Positions 46,922 to 59,200 of a stretch of DNA of 64,000 nt are shown piece after piece. Source of the DNA: Ceratodon purpureus (taxonomy: Eukaryota > Streptophyta > Bryopsida > Pseudoditrichales > Ditrichaceae); contig CM026425.1 of NCBI GenBank assembly GCA_014871385.1, positions 10,081,105 through 10,145,104 of the forward strand, read 5' to 3'. The translations under genes and the position numbers were made by a program. Under the pieces are notes generated by a model that made no database searches, was not told the DNA's origin, and saw nothing but the letters and a program-made list of their open reading frames with translations. Numbering within the stretch: the first letter of the stretch is position 1; each line of letters begins with the position of its first letter.

Positions 46922-47986
46922 TTGTGCAAAATTTTGGAGGTGATGAAAAAAATCTAAGATCCAAAGTTCTTCTTAGTGGGCTAAAGGTTTAGATCTGAAT
47001 CTTAGTATGTGTTGGCAAGAAGATATGGCACTATGCCTATATCGACACCATTGTAACTACCATATTCCTTTCAAGGAAAAAAGAATAAATCCTTTTTCTT
47101 TTTCTTAAAGTTGAATTTTTGACCATGTGTCTATGTAACAAAGAAAAAAACTCATATAGTAGTTCATAGTTTGATTCACATCTTGATAAGAGAAAGAATT
47201 GAGAAAAAAAGAGTAGAGATAAAGAAAAGATTCATATGGTAAGGATTTTAAATGAGAACAATGAGTTTCCATTTTATATACTTGGACACTAGATTTCAAA
47301 AAACACTCATCTCCTTGACTTGAAGGAACTAAGCACTAGGTGAGTCTTTGGACCTTTAGAGTGCAATCTTGTAGTGCAATCTTAGAATAAGCGGCTAAGG
47401 ATCGCTTCGACAAGACTCACATTACTTAATTTAGAATGATAAAATAATTCAACAACTTAAAATACATCTTTATTTTACACCTTGACACATGAATGTTAAT
47501 GTAGTTGACTCTTAACAATGTTTGCATTGATAGATAAGCCCAAACAAGTAAGCTCAAACTCACAATTCTTCTTACCTAATAAGCGCACCAAAGAAACGCT
47601 ATCTTCTCACCTAATGAACCACTAAAGAAACACCACATTAGACCCCTGGGTAAAAGATTTGGTAGATGCCGGTTTTAAGTCTCTGTTGGAATAAGACCCA
47701 ACCCTTAATCCGACACAAAAAACGAGCACAAAAGGAAAACATCAGCTGAACATCATGTGCAAGCTGCCGGCGAGAATGCCGTCAAGTTTTGTAGAAAACC
47801 CACTTCTCGATCTTCATGTAACCTTAAACCTCCGAGTCGTAGAGATTCAATCCTGCAACAAAACCCACAAACCACAACCCTGAATCTCCAACAACAGAAG
47901 TGACACTCACAGAGCACAGGCAGGCTCACAGTGCCGCAGCGCTTGTTGTTTTTAGAAGTGTTCTGGGATTCGGGTTGCGGAGGAAG
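46922..47986. other. AT-rich DNA grading into the DPH5 promoter and leader
   Basis: No gene from 46922 to ~47600. From ~47640 the composition becomes gene-like and should include the DPH5 promoter and 5' leader. A short direct repeat, 'cacctaatgaa/cacc-aaagaaac', lies at ~47573-47635. Confidence 0.4.
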
Positions 47987-50306
47987 ATGTTGTATGTGGT
48001 GGGGCTCGGGCTGGGCGACGAGAAGGACATCACGGTGCGGGGATTAGAGGCTGTGCGACGATGCGACAAAGTGTACCTGGAGGCTTACACCTCCTTGTTA
48101 GCTCTTGGGCTTGGCCCTGATGCCACTGCTACGCTGGTATGGCCACCGTTTATGAGCACTCTAGGATTGCAATGCGGAGAGCGTCGGTTTTTGTTGAATT
48201 TTGAGTTTTGGAGTTTCCATGTTGGTGATTTTAGGATTTAGGGTTTAGGGTTTAAGGGTTGAATTTAAGGTGGGATTGCGTAAGATGTGCTTGAATGGGA
48301 GAGGTTTTTTTTTATCGTTGATGAGCGTTTTGGGGTTGAGGTTCGACGGAGGTTGGATTTCCGTTGAGTTTTGAGTGTTTGAAGTTTTGGTTTTTGGATT
48401 CAGGGTTTATGGTTCTGGGATTAGGGTTTAGGGTTTAAGCTGGGGAAATGCCTGATTGAGTATAGTGGAGTGGTGTTTTCAGGAGAAGCTGTATGGCCGA
48501 CCGGTGATTGTTGCTGATCGTGAGTTAGTTGAGCAAGGTGCGGAAGGAATTTTGGAGGAAGCTCGTACTTTGAACGTGGCATTTCTAGTAGTTGGGGATC
48601 CGTTTGGGTAAGTGCCCGTTTTGGAGCGTCTGGATGTTGATACCGAGGCTAGCTACGTTGTAGTTCGCTGTGAGTCTTGGCTGTGGGGGTTGGGGATTTA
48701 AGGTTGCATGGGCGGCTCATGATTTCATGACACGCGTGTTTTGACATCAGGGCTACAACGCATTCGGATCTGCTTGTGAGAGCGAAGACTTTGGGCATCG
48801 AAGTTGAGGTAGTCCACAATGCGTCGATTATGAATGCTGTTGGAGCTTGTGGATTGCAGCTTTACCGGTTTGGGGAGGCAATCTCGATCCCTTTTTTCAC
48901 AGATACATGGCGACCTGATAGCTTCTACGATAAAATTAAAGCCAACCGGACGATTGGGTTGCATACATTGTGTCTCCTAGGTATGTTACTGGTAATGTAC
49001 CTCTTGGACCACGAGATTTTGTGTTGATCACTGGACATCACCTACAATATTTGGATCTGCGTTTTCAAGAGTGAAATTCCCAGGGTTTATTTTTCTCATG
49101 TTTGTTTGATACTATTTTTGTCTGGGACTTCTACAATGCACGCTATGGTCGCTATGTATTGTTAACATGTGAAGCTGCTTTGACATGTGATGTATGACAG
49201 ATATCCGAGTGAAGGAGCAGTCAGTAGAAGCTTTGTGTAGGTGAGCAATTGAACAATCTTGCACATCTATTCGGATTCTGTTTCTCATCTGTGGTTTTCT
49301 TGTTATGCCGTGGTTGGGTGATCCTTACTTCTGTATTGCTCTTCCCTCTCTCCTAGTCGAGACGGTTTATTTTTGATTTCTAGACAATGTTAGGGCTGCT
49401 ACGTAGAAAGTTGGATCTTCAGGGTCTCAACTGAATGTCGCCTATATCCGACATATGTTATGTTGTTTATCCTGGATTTTCTGGACCGTGCAAATGGTTA
49501 CCTCCATACACATGTGTCAAATTGACAAATTTACCTAGTATGTGATCATCGTATTTATTGGCTGAGAGTGTCAAGTGTAACTCCTTGGCACAGCATTGAT
49601 TAGCAGAAATCTCCTGGATAACGGTTGCTGAATAGAAGTAGTATAATCTCGCAAGCTCAAATTTGCTTTGTGGTCGCTGAATGAGTGGCGTATGCTCTGC
49701 AGGGGTAAGAAGGAGTACGAGCCTCCTAGGTACATGAGTATCAACACTGCCATCGAGCAATTGCTCGAAGTTGAGGAGTCGCGTGCGGAAAAAGGTTCGT
49801 TTGAGTTTCTTGCTTCCTGTGTTAGAACAAACCATCTCAGAGCATTGAAATAGTTCTCTGATATTCATGCCTTTGTAGAGTTTTTCGCTTAATGTTATAA
49901 ATAAGTTGGAGTAATCTTAGAATAATTGCATAGACAAATGATGAATCGATCTGAATAATTCTAGGTTCTCGTCTTAGGTCAGCAAACAGCAAACAGGAAC
50001 CGGCAAACATATAGCAGATTTTATGTTACCTTTAGTAGCCAGCAATCGTCGTTGATCATCGTCTTTCAATATGACAGGATTTGACGATTTAATGAATTTT
50101 TTCCAATTGATGGTTGTGCAGTGTACAGTGAGGATACTATGTGCGTTGGGTTGGCCCGGTTAGGCACCAGCACCCAAAAGATAGTCGCCGGCCCTATGAA
50201 GCAGCTTCTCGATGTGGACTTCGGGCTTCCATTGCATAGTCTAGTTATTGCAGGCACAACACACGTGATGGAGGAAGAGTTCCTATCCTTCTATAAACCA
50301 TCTTAG
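47987..50306 (+). CDS. DPH5: Diphthine methyl ester synthase DPH5, 6 exons, 273 aa
   Basis: S-adenosylmethionine-dependent methyltransferase that methylates the precursor on the translocation-factor eEF2 histidine during diphthamide synthesis; cytosolic. Exons 47987-48136, 48483-48607, 48751-48980, 49201-49240, 49703-49794, 50122-50306; 822 nt, phases close exactly. Family blocks are [20 protein letters not shown] (SAM-binding N-terminus), [72 protein letters not shown] and [19 protein letters not shown]. Length is close to the eukaryotic norm (~285 aa). Start: first Met matching the family N-terminus. Introns 1 and possibly others carry telo-box motifs often linked with translation genes in plants. 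It is convergent with the LRR gene at 50932. Confidence 0.96.
48237..48438 (+). promoter_or_regulatory. Telo-box motifs in DPH5 intron 1
   Basis: Short runs of the plant telomere motif TTTAGGG lie at 48237-48258 (TTTAGGGTTTAGGGTTTAAG) and again at 48421-48438 (TTAGGGTTTAGGGTTTAA). Telo-boxes (AAACCCTAA on the other strand) are common near the 5' ends of plant ribosomal and translation genes and bind Myb-like and Polycomb-recruiting factors. DPH5 is a translation-related gene, so the position makes sense. Role inferred. Confidence 0.55.
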
Positions 50307-50931
50307 ATGTAATTTCTCTACTATTTCATTTTCAGTGGAGTTCAAGAATATTATAGTGATCTTACTATAGAAATTCAATGTGCTTCTTCTCTATTCCAAT
50401 GCTAGAGATGCTTTTGGCGAGATTCTTCTTCACATGTGATTCTGGGATCAAACCCAACATTGTACTCTTTTGGACTAAATTCGTTAAATTCCTCTACACT
50501 TCTTGACAATTAGTGCAGAAATTCCCAATTCACCTTTTGAGTTTTTATCTCTTGGTCTGATATTTTATGCAATTATTCTACTACTTTTCACTTTTGAAGT
50601 ATCAGAGTCAACGAATATCTGTAGTATCTATACAACAACCTCAAACATTCAGGACTGTACCAACCCACAAGATTTGTAATAGGGAGAACTGCTACTGAAT
50701 GGTTCCCGTAAGAAACATGTTAAAAAGGGTATCAAAAGCATTCTAGGAGCTTCTTTACAAAATTTGGAATGATACAAAAAAATCTATTGCTCGTCTACTA
50801 CTTCTAACTCGCTGCGATTTCAGTACAATGCGAAACTCGAAAAGTTTAAACGGAGATTCTGGTTTTGGAGGATCAGGAATACTCAATGTTTGAGCATCAA
50901 TACTGGAGAGGAGTGGGCTTTTCGAGGGATG
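50307..50931. other. Space between convergent DPH5 and LRR genes
   Basis: This holds the two 3' UTRs. No other feature seen. Confidence 0.45.
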
Positions 50932-53900
50932 TCACCTTCGGTGAATGAAGTTCTGGGCAGGCTTCCAGAAGAAGCATGTAAATGCAACTGTGAGGAAACC
51001 AGTGAAGAAACCCACTACGAAACCAGGAACAGTGAAAAGATCAGTGAAAGCATTTCCATGTCCCGACTCGAAGGTGCATAATGGAAGAGGAGGGCCACAA
51101 AGATCTTCATTGCCAGGACGAAACGCACTAATGTTCTGCGACTGTAACTGGGAGCCTGTGGGAATTTGACCAGATAGGCTGTTGTTGGAAAGAGAAAGGG
51201 TTTGGAGCTTCGCATTCTTGGTTAACGATTGCGGAATTTCCCCTGAAAGGAAATTATTGGACAGATCCAGGGATGTCAGAGGGATGTCACCAATATTCTC
51301 AGGAATGTTACCTGTGAAGGAGTTCCATGAGAAGTCGAGATACGTCATCTTCACAAGCTTAGTAACATCCACAGGTATTTCGCCCATCAGTTGATTGTGT
51401 GACAACTGCATGGAATTGACATATGAGAGAAAAGTGTTGTAAGTCACAGTCCTCCCGCTGACAGTAATCACAACGTTTTGAATGTAAGTCGAAGAGGAAT
51501 CATCCGGCGAGGTGGTTGAATTTGCAACAGTGTCGATGAATCCATGGAGGTTACTGAAATTGCCAGACAACGTTCCAGTGAGATTATTGTTGCTGAGTTC
51601 CAGCACTTGCAGATTCGGGAGGTCCCAAATCCATGACGGAATTGGTCCCTGCAGGTTATTCTTTCCCAGCAGAAGCACGTGTAGAGAAGACAGTTTTTCC
51701 ACGTCAAATGTTGTAGGCATGGCTCCATTCAAATTGTTTTCAGTGAAATCCAACGTCCCGAGCTGGTTGCCGCCGCTAGTTGAGTTGAGGGTGGCAAGCG
51801 ATGCGAACAAGTCTCCTGTAATCAAGTTGCTGCGCGCTGACACCGTTTGCAACTTACTCATGTTGCTCATATCAAGAGAAAATTGTCCTTCCAATTTGTT
51901 GTTATCCACTAGGACCGTGCTCAAGGAATAGCAACCCTGCAAAGAGCTGGGTATGGCTCCAGTAAGACTGTTATTGGAGAAATCGATTCTCTGAAGTATG
52001 GAACAGTTGGCGAGAGTGGTCGGAATTTGCCCCTCGAGCTGATTGTCAGACAATATCAGAAGCGTCAGATTCACCAAGTTTCCAAGAGTCTCCGGAATAG
52101 TGCCATTGAGTGAATTGTTGTTGAGAACAAGATTCATGAGGTCGGAGCAGTTCCCAAGCGTCGCTGGAATCTCGCCGTAAACCTTTGTGTTGAACACAAC
52201 CAAATTCTGCAACTTCTGCAACCTTCCGAACTCCGGGGGTATGACTCCTGTGAGCTTGGGATTGGAATTTAAATGCAGCTGTACCAACTTGGAGCAGTTC
52301 CAAAGCGAAGCAGGAATCGTCCCTTCAAGATCATTGCCCTGGAAGTACGCGTACTCTATGTTGGACCAATTGCTGAAGGCTGTAGGTATGGTGCCTGTGA
52401 ACCGGTTGCCGTCCACCTGAAAATTCTGCATTCTCGGGCACTTGCTAAATACCGCAGGAATTGTGCCGGAGAGATTATTGTTGCTGACGCCGATATTCTC
52501 CAGCTGCGGACAATCGGCCAGAGATCCCGGAAGCGGGCCTGAGAACTGGTTGTCCGACACGAACAAGTGCGTCAGATTCTCGCATGTTTTCCCGAAGAAA
52601 GTTGGAAGCGGCCCGGTGAGGTTATTATTCTCTCCGTGAATTTGCCACATTCCGCTACAGTTCTGCAGGAAGTCGAGCTGCCCAGTCATCTTGTTGTATT
52701 GGAAGTAAACTATGCTGAGCTTTTGCAACTTCGAGAAACCCCTTGGGAGCGTTCCGGTGATGTTGTTGAACCCCACCAGGAACCCCTGCAAATCTGGACA
52801 ATTTTCCAAAGAGGTTGGGATTGTCCCCTCCAAGTGGTTGTCGTTCAACGCCAAGCTTTCAAGCCGCGAGCAGTTGCCAAAACTTTCGGGAATGATGCCG
52901 GTGAAGTCGTTGTGCATACCCAGAAAGGAAGACAGGTTGCGCAAGGTTCCGAAATCAGCGTGAATCTCTCCCACCAGGTTATTGGAAGAAACATCTATCT
53001 TCACCAATTGGGTGCATTGCGCAAGCTCACGAGGTAGTGAACCTGTTAGGTTGTTGGAGCCCACGTCCAAAGACTGCAGGAGCGTACAGTTGGAAAGCTG
53101 AGGCGGAATAGAACCTGTTAGGTTGTTGTCGTGCAGATTCAGGAGCTTGAGATTCTTGAGGTTGCCCAATTCCACAGGAATGAACCCCGTTAGGAAGTGT
53201 TGGGTCAGCGTCAAGCTCATCAGCGAGGAGAGCGAGGAGATGTTGGGGTTGATTCTACCGATCAGCTTAGCGCCAGGTACGCCTGCCATGTGCCATGAGC
53301 CCTTAGCGTTTAACTTCTCCTCACATTAATTCAAACAAAAAAACTTGTTTGACATGGATTGCACCCAATTGGACAGCAATTGTCCAACAGATTTCTGCAT
53401 AGATACAAAAGACTCTTTCCCAGCTCGAAACACATAACTTAACAGATAGTCTAGAATGTGTTGCTGGAAAGGTGGTACTGACTTTACGTACACTGAAGAT
53501 TTTGACAAAAATGACGCTCGTTTAAAAATTTAATGAAAATATGGTACCTGTAAGGTTTAGTCCGATGACTCGGTTTGTAATGTTGCTGCAAGTGACGCCT
53601 GCCCAGGCGCAGTGATCTTGATTAGTGCTAGTGTTCCACCCCTGGAGAGTACTGTTGGGGTCGACAGAAATTCCTTTCTTGAACTCCAAGAGTGCATTTT
53701 GGTCGTCCAGGATATTAGCAGCTTGCAGCAACCTTCGGCCATGGCTTTCGACTTTGCTACTGGCATCTTCATCGTCGCCTACGGCCTCACCTGCAAATAT
53801 GGAAGCATCGAATTCGTTGCCTATTGAGAAGAGTTTCCTGAACCTCGTCGCTTCTTCACGGCGAACCTGCTTCATCACGCAAATAATTGTGAGACAAACA

Positions 53901-54131
53901 CTTTCACTAAACACATGTAACTAGTAGAATGTATGTTATTTAGAGCCTATTTGGTTACATGAAACTTGGTAGAATCTTCTTCAGCCACTAGAATTTACTT
54001 ACATTTACAAATTCTGTTGTCTCTTCAACCTCATCCTCCCAGTCCTCAGGCCAATCCTCAGCTACGACGTTCGCTACAGAATGCCCCATGAGAAGCAGGT
54101 ACATTACCAGCAGAAGCACGATTGTCTTCAT
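50932..54131 (-). CDS. LRR receptor-like protein without kinase, 3 exons, 932 aa
   Basis: Cell-surface receptor-like protein (RLP); such proteins sense peptides or microbial patterns and signal through partner kinases. Exons on the minus strand: 54131-54003, 53866-53548, 53282-50932; phases match. A signal peptide (MKTIVLLLVMYLLLMGHSVA) is followed by an unusual acidic, charged linker (~residues 24-90) with EDWPEDWEDEVEE. Then come an LRRNT domain (DDQNALLEFKKGISVDP...CAWAGVTC) and more than 20 plant-type extracellular LRRs (LxxLxxLxLxxNxLxGxIP) with many N-glycosylation sites. An island-like interruption (~TVANSTTSPDDSSSTY) precedes the last LRRs. One membrane helix (~902-921) and a tail of about 10 residues, ending HRR, close it. 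No kinase follows. The Met at 53289 sometimes suggested by the long exon is not the start, because the splice joins LNLTG to VPGAKLIG. Confidence 0.93.
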
Positions 54132-55217
54132 CCTGCCAAGGGGTAAAATTCCAGCTCCACGTTAGCGATTCTCTACTCTAAATTAGAAGAATTGCTCGTC
54201 AATCTCTCTGGTATCTTCTGTGCCCTCTGTTCAGCCTGGCTATGGTAAACCCGACCTCTACAACAAACCTCACCTGACATCTGACTTTCAACGTGACCTT
54301 ACATCATATAGTTCCCCAACCACAAACCAAGCAAATCCCATCTGCTAAAACATCTCTCCTAGACTGCAGTAACCCCCAAAGAAAGAAGTCCAGATACAAC
54401 CTTGGGATATCTTCAAAGCTGCTACAAATCTTCAACTGGAGTGCGCCCCAAGCCGCCAACACCGTCACCGTCCATAGCTCACCCAGGCTGTAGACAATCA
54501 AAAAGAAACACCTGGTTCGAGTTCCACAAGCTGCACACGAACCCACCGCGATCTCTGTTTCCACGCTCAGCTCCAACACACAGATGTGAAGTACTGACTC
54601 TCCACAAAACCGAAAACCCCACTTCTTACAACCTCCTGCTATCTGTCCAAAGACTCCAAGTGTGACTCACTCAAAGATACTTCCCGAGACCATGAATCTC
54701 GCAAGATCACGAACCCAGAGTCCAGTACTAGATTGTCCCAGCGCTTGCACTCGCGGTCGGCATCTGATTCAGAGAGCCGGTTCGGCAGAATCCTCGTCAG
54801 AGTCGGACACTGCGAGCTGGAGCCCATTAAGAGGGATCATTCCCTGTGCACTGTATTATCGATAACGATAATCTCCTTTCGGAACTGCGTCATTAACTTA
54901 CCCGGAAAAGGGATGAGAAGTGAGAAAGTGCAAGTCTAGAGGAATCTCCTCATATTGGGACTCTCCACTCGGCACTTTGTCCTGATCATTGCAAGACTTT
55001 GATGCTATGGTTTTAGGATGCAATGATGAAATTTTTTGATTGTGCGAAGTCAGCTGATCTGGAATGATCATGAAACAGACGACTTTGTGGCAGCGATGCC
55101 GACTCCTAGTTACCACGAAGACCGATTCGGCAGAGGCACAGTGGTGATCATTTTTACAACCATGGTCGCGTGTCTTGTCTCATCTCACCTCACGTTAGAG
55201 ATGAGATTAGACCGGTA
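54132..55217. other. Upstream region of the LRR gene
   Basis: Likely promoter of the minus-strand RLP gene. Short frames on both strands around 54.3-55.1 kb look non-coding. Confidence 0.4.
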
Positions 55218-55528
55218 TGGTAGAGCGTCCAATAATGGCGCAAATTTCAGCCTGGGGAATCTACTGCGAAATTAGCAGTGCAAATAATTTTCATGCATGG
55301 GGAAACTAATTAAAAAGTTGGAGCAAGTGGAATCATCATTTTTGGATTCTTCTACAATTAGTTATGAATTTTGAAGATGGATTCATAGGTGTTTCTAAAA
55401 TGGCGCACACCCTATAATGTTTTCCATCAGTACATGGTACTATTGGGTGGGGCAGCTATTATGTACCTCTGATGGAAGATGACTAGAGCTCCATTTTTGG
55501 CACTGCGCCATTTTTGGACGCTCTACCA
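55218..55528. mobile_element. TA-flanked MITE, 311 bp
   Basis: The left end TGGTAGAGCGTCCAATAATG continues GCGCA and is mirrored at the right end (TGGTAGAGCGTCCAAAAATG, reverse strand). TA lies on both sides (55216-55217 and 55529-55530), as for Tc1/mariner-type elements. An inner pair (CCATCAG-TACATGGTAC / GTACCTCTGATGG) forms a second hairpin. Non-coding. Confidence 0.8.
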
Positions 55529-57842
55529 TAGTTCTCAACGCAATGGGTGTGGAGTAGGTGGAGTTACTCCATGAACTAAGTCAAAGTAGTTGACTTGTAT
55601 ATGGTAGGAGATAATAGCGGAGAGAAGCAGAGAGAGGAGTGAGAGGCGGGGAAGATATCATTTTTTTATATCGTTTAGTCATTCTTTTTAACATATTTTT
55701 TAATTCCTGTTCTTCGTATATGTACTAATTTTGTTGATTTTATGAGATATTGAGGGTGAATTTGGAGACCTTAGAAGTTTCCAAATACTATGCGTATAGA
55801 TAGACCAAAACTCCAAACAATGTTCAATGAAGGCCAATTTGATTTTGTTTTAGAGGTATTTTTAATAATCTGAACAAAAAATAACTACATTTTGGTCATT
55901 TGGGCTCTAAAGGATTAAGGAAGGTCCTTAATTAAAAAATTGTTTTAAAAACCATCATTTATAAATGGATTAGAAGTCAAATAAAAAGATTTGATCATAA
56001 ACAGTGAATATCTATAAAGTGTTCAACTATAAACTCTATTTAGACTTGGTACACCTTTGTGGATTTTCTTCACATTGTAAGAAAATCCAAAATTTACTCT
56101 ATTATCTAAAATAATGACATTAATCTCTAAAGCATCAACTCAACAAAAATGGTACGAATTAGGGTCCGGTCAGGCTCCCCATGAGTCAATTTTTATGGAA
56201 TGAAGCTGTAATTTTGGCACAATATAGACAACTATCATATCTTTCTAACAAGACCATACATAGTTCAAAAATCCTCACACTTTAGGAGATATCCGCAGTC
56301 AAAGTTTGAAAACACTATTAAGGCAAACTGAAATCTGCCCAAAACTGGAGTATATGCTCAAAATCTGCCCAAAATTAATTAGATCACAGAAACTTCAAAA
56401 ATTCACCAAAAATTGAGATTTTACTTTTTTCTAAGTTTTGTTTTTTGGACATGTAAACACAATTTTAAGGCATGATATCACCGCTCGGATTTTCAATCCA
56501 ATGTTTCTTTGTATGCCTTTTTCACTATTATAGACCGGTCTTTGTATTTGAATTTCAGCATACCTCCATATGAAAAATCAAGCATTCCTTTAGGTTTTAT
56601 AGATTATATGAGGGAAAAAGTGCATAGACATATTCCTAACCCACCCAGGAACAAGAATTTAAAGAGCCTCACATCAAATTTGTTTTTGAAATTGGTTTTT
56701 TTTGGCTCACGAAATACTTGAAACCCATTTTGTAACAAGGGAAAAAAACTTTTTTTCCAACTTAGAACATTATGATCTCACAAACGGTAAAGAGTCTGAA
56801 TCTAATATTTGAGGTACATATACATGTACAAGTAAGGTACTAGATCGTACGGTTATTTCCTTCTAAAATACATCAAAACTTAAAAACGTACACCTTGTAT
56901 TGAAAGAGTCTAATTTTGAAGGCTTTTGGCAGTTTTGAGGCCTTTCAATTTTAGAGGTTAATTATCTTTTTCATCATGACAATCAACGTAAATAAAAACA
57001 TGAATTTCTGATTTGAGATGACCTTCACTTACTAGATGATGGATTGAGTACCCTGAGATGTTATGTTGCAACCAACTGATTGGAGGTGGAATTTCAGCTA
57101 TAAGTTAGATCCTTTCAAATAAATTCCTCTGCTATAAATTGCAAAGGCAGCTTATGAGCTTGTTGCAAGTTACAAGAATTAATGTCAAAATAAATAAATA
57201 AAAGATGAACTGTGTGTATGACCATGAACTTTAAGAAATAAAAGAGAGCTAATGAAAAACACAACCAAAAGACTTTTGGCAACATTTTCAATAAAGATCT
57301 GTCTAGGATAACTTTTTAGAAGGTTTGGTTTTCTACTGAAGTTCAAAACACCTCTAGTGAAGTTCAAACACCACTTCAGTCTTGTTTGGGCCCAAACTTA
57401 CATTAATGCAATGAACTATCTAATCATAGCCTACTCCATAAATATAGGACATATGGTGTCAAATTCTGGTTTGTTCATAAAAGTACAATTACTCAATTCT
57501 TCATAGAATCTTTGTAGTGTACAACCTAGTAAACCAGAATTGTACTACCTTTATGATTTTTGAATTTAGCAAGGCGGTTACAATAATTAAAATACTTTAG
57601 AGAACTAGACACCGCTTCATTTCAAGGAGTTATCAAAGGTTTTCTCAGTTCAATAACACATGTTTCATAAAGAAAGGCCCAATGTAGTATATACAAAACG
57701 TACAACTTTATTATATAAAATAAACACAATTATAATTGCAACTTGCAACACTTCACATTCCTTCAATCAAATATACATAGTATGTACAACTAAACTGTTC
57801 TATTTACAAGTCACTTATAACTTGACTTTCTCAATACTTCAA
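55529..57842. other. AT-rich gene-free stretch
   Basis: Bases ~55555-55650 match the weak repeat at ~470-560. The rest has no recognisable gene. Short frames at 56509-56721 (plus) and 57185-57367 (minus) resemble nothing known. Confidence 0.35.
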
Positions 57843-59200
57843 TTACTTCTCTAGACAATCCAACAACCAACTCAAATTTAAATGATAAGTTGAAAGTAAA
57901 ATTTTGAAAGCTACTAATGAAAGAATTGCACCCACGGACTTGAATTTGAAGTAGGTGGAGCCACTTTCACCAAGTACTTTTAGACAAATATTGTTGAGCA
58001 ATTCAACATGCTCAAATTGCTTCAATTGATTTACGTGAGCCTCAAATGATGTAATATTAGACAAGGGTTCTTGTTCCTAGCCTCCAACTACATTTAAAAG
58101 TGCATCATGCTTGATTCTTTCATAGAATGCTCATTGTTTTTCTTTAGCAATCATCAGCCGTAGCTCCTTGTCCAATTTAGAAACATGAGAGACAATGTGG
58201 AATACATTTCTACTGCAACTAGGAATACTCATACTATTCAAAGCATCGTGACTACTATCAACGACACATCCAACCGGTTCCAAAGTTGTTAATACTTTTG
58301 ACAATCACTAGTGATTCCATTGTTAGTTCCTAAGCATGAAGTCTCCAATGCCCAACATTAGGGGAAATTTGGGGTCACAAAAGCGCCCTCTAAGACAACC
58401 CGGGTTAGGTAAACGGGCTGCCCAAAGGCCCCTCTGCTGGTGGCAGCAGATGCCAGAAATGCTTCCCGCAGAGTTAAGAGGAGTGCTCGCTGGCGCTGAC
58501 ATGGTTGGAGTTGAATGGTTGAATGGTTGAATGTTTAGAATGTAATAAAGGGTAACTCCTTCCTTTAATGCAATGCCAGAAATCCCTACTCACATGAGTA
58601 GTAGGGCTTGGAATGTTTGCACAGCAGCAGTGCTTGCTCTCAGCGCCAATACTATTGCAAATCGGCCTACATGCGCTTCCTGAAGGTGATTGGTTCGAAC
58701 CCCCGCGCCCGCAACGCTGGCACCTTGGGTGCCACTATCAAAAGTGCACGGGCACCTCCTTTTTTTTCTTCTCACGTGCCAGTTCCAAAGGCCCTTTTGT
58801 GACCACAATTTTCCCCTAATGTTCATTGGTATTGAATTAGCATCAACAAGAGGACTAGGTCTACCTTCCAAAATTGGACATGTGCTCACACCTACCAAAC
58901 TTGTGCCTAACTTGAGAACATTAAATATCGTGCAATATTTGATTTTAGAGCCCTCTATGATCTACAGATTTGAAATTCTTACGGTAACATTAAAGCTATA
59001 TGATCCATCATTTATATTACTAATATAGTCAGACCTTACTAATGATTGATTATCACGAAATGCATCGCGCTCTTTTTAAAGAAAATGGTTGAAGTCTCAC
59101 TGCTTCTCAAACTCATTGTACGGGTTCCTTTCCAACATCCTTGCCGCTTTCACAGACAACTCAAGGTCTTTATTGTACATCTCAAGCGATTTCATGCTTC
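57843..59200 (-). pseudogene. Fossil ORF of unknown family, split by a DNA element
   Basis: Minus-strand protein-like sequence runs from a Met at 59195 (MKSLEMYNKDLELSVKAARM) to 58830. It stops at the transposon 58345-58829 and resumes to 57843 (HVSKLDKELRLMIAKEKQ, then NITSFEAHVNQLKQFEHVEL and CLKVLGESGSTYFKFKSVGA). The composition is clearly coding-like but the frame has several stops, mostly TAG after Gly/Leu and TGA after Gln. I recognise no family. It may be the 3' part of the hydrolase-kinase fossil upstream or a separate gene. Confidence 0.55.
58345..58829. mobile_element. Non-autonomous DNA transposon, ~485 bp, ~35-bp inverted ends
   Basis: The left end reads CCAATGCCCAACATTAGGGG and the right-end complement CCAATGAACATTAGGGGAAA; both continue through TTGGGG/TTGTGG and TCACAAAAG. 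The interior is much GC-richer than its surroundings and carries no long frame. A palindromic GGTTCGAACC at ~58689 resembles a tRNA-like B box but no matching A box or stem is present. The element interrupts the fossil ORF on the minus strand. No target duplication was found. Confidence 0.75.

Noticed and set aside
48237-48258. Interstitial telomere or chromosome end
   Set aside because: Only about three TTTAGGG units, inside a DPH5 intron; a telo-box fits better.
53282-53289. Start of the LRR protein at the Met in the large exon
   Set aside because: This Met lies in the intron next to the acceptor; joining exon 2 restores a full LRRNT domain.
58630-58710. tRNA or SINE suggested by GGTTCGAACC
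   Set aside because: The 10-mer is a palindrome, no flanking T-stem pairs on either strand, and no good A box lies at the right distance.
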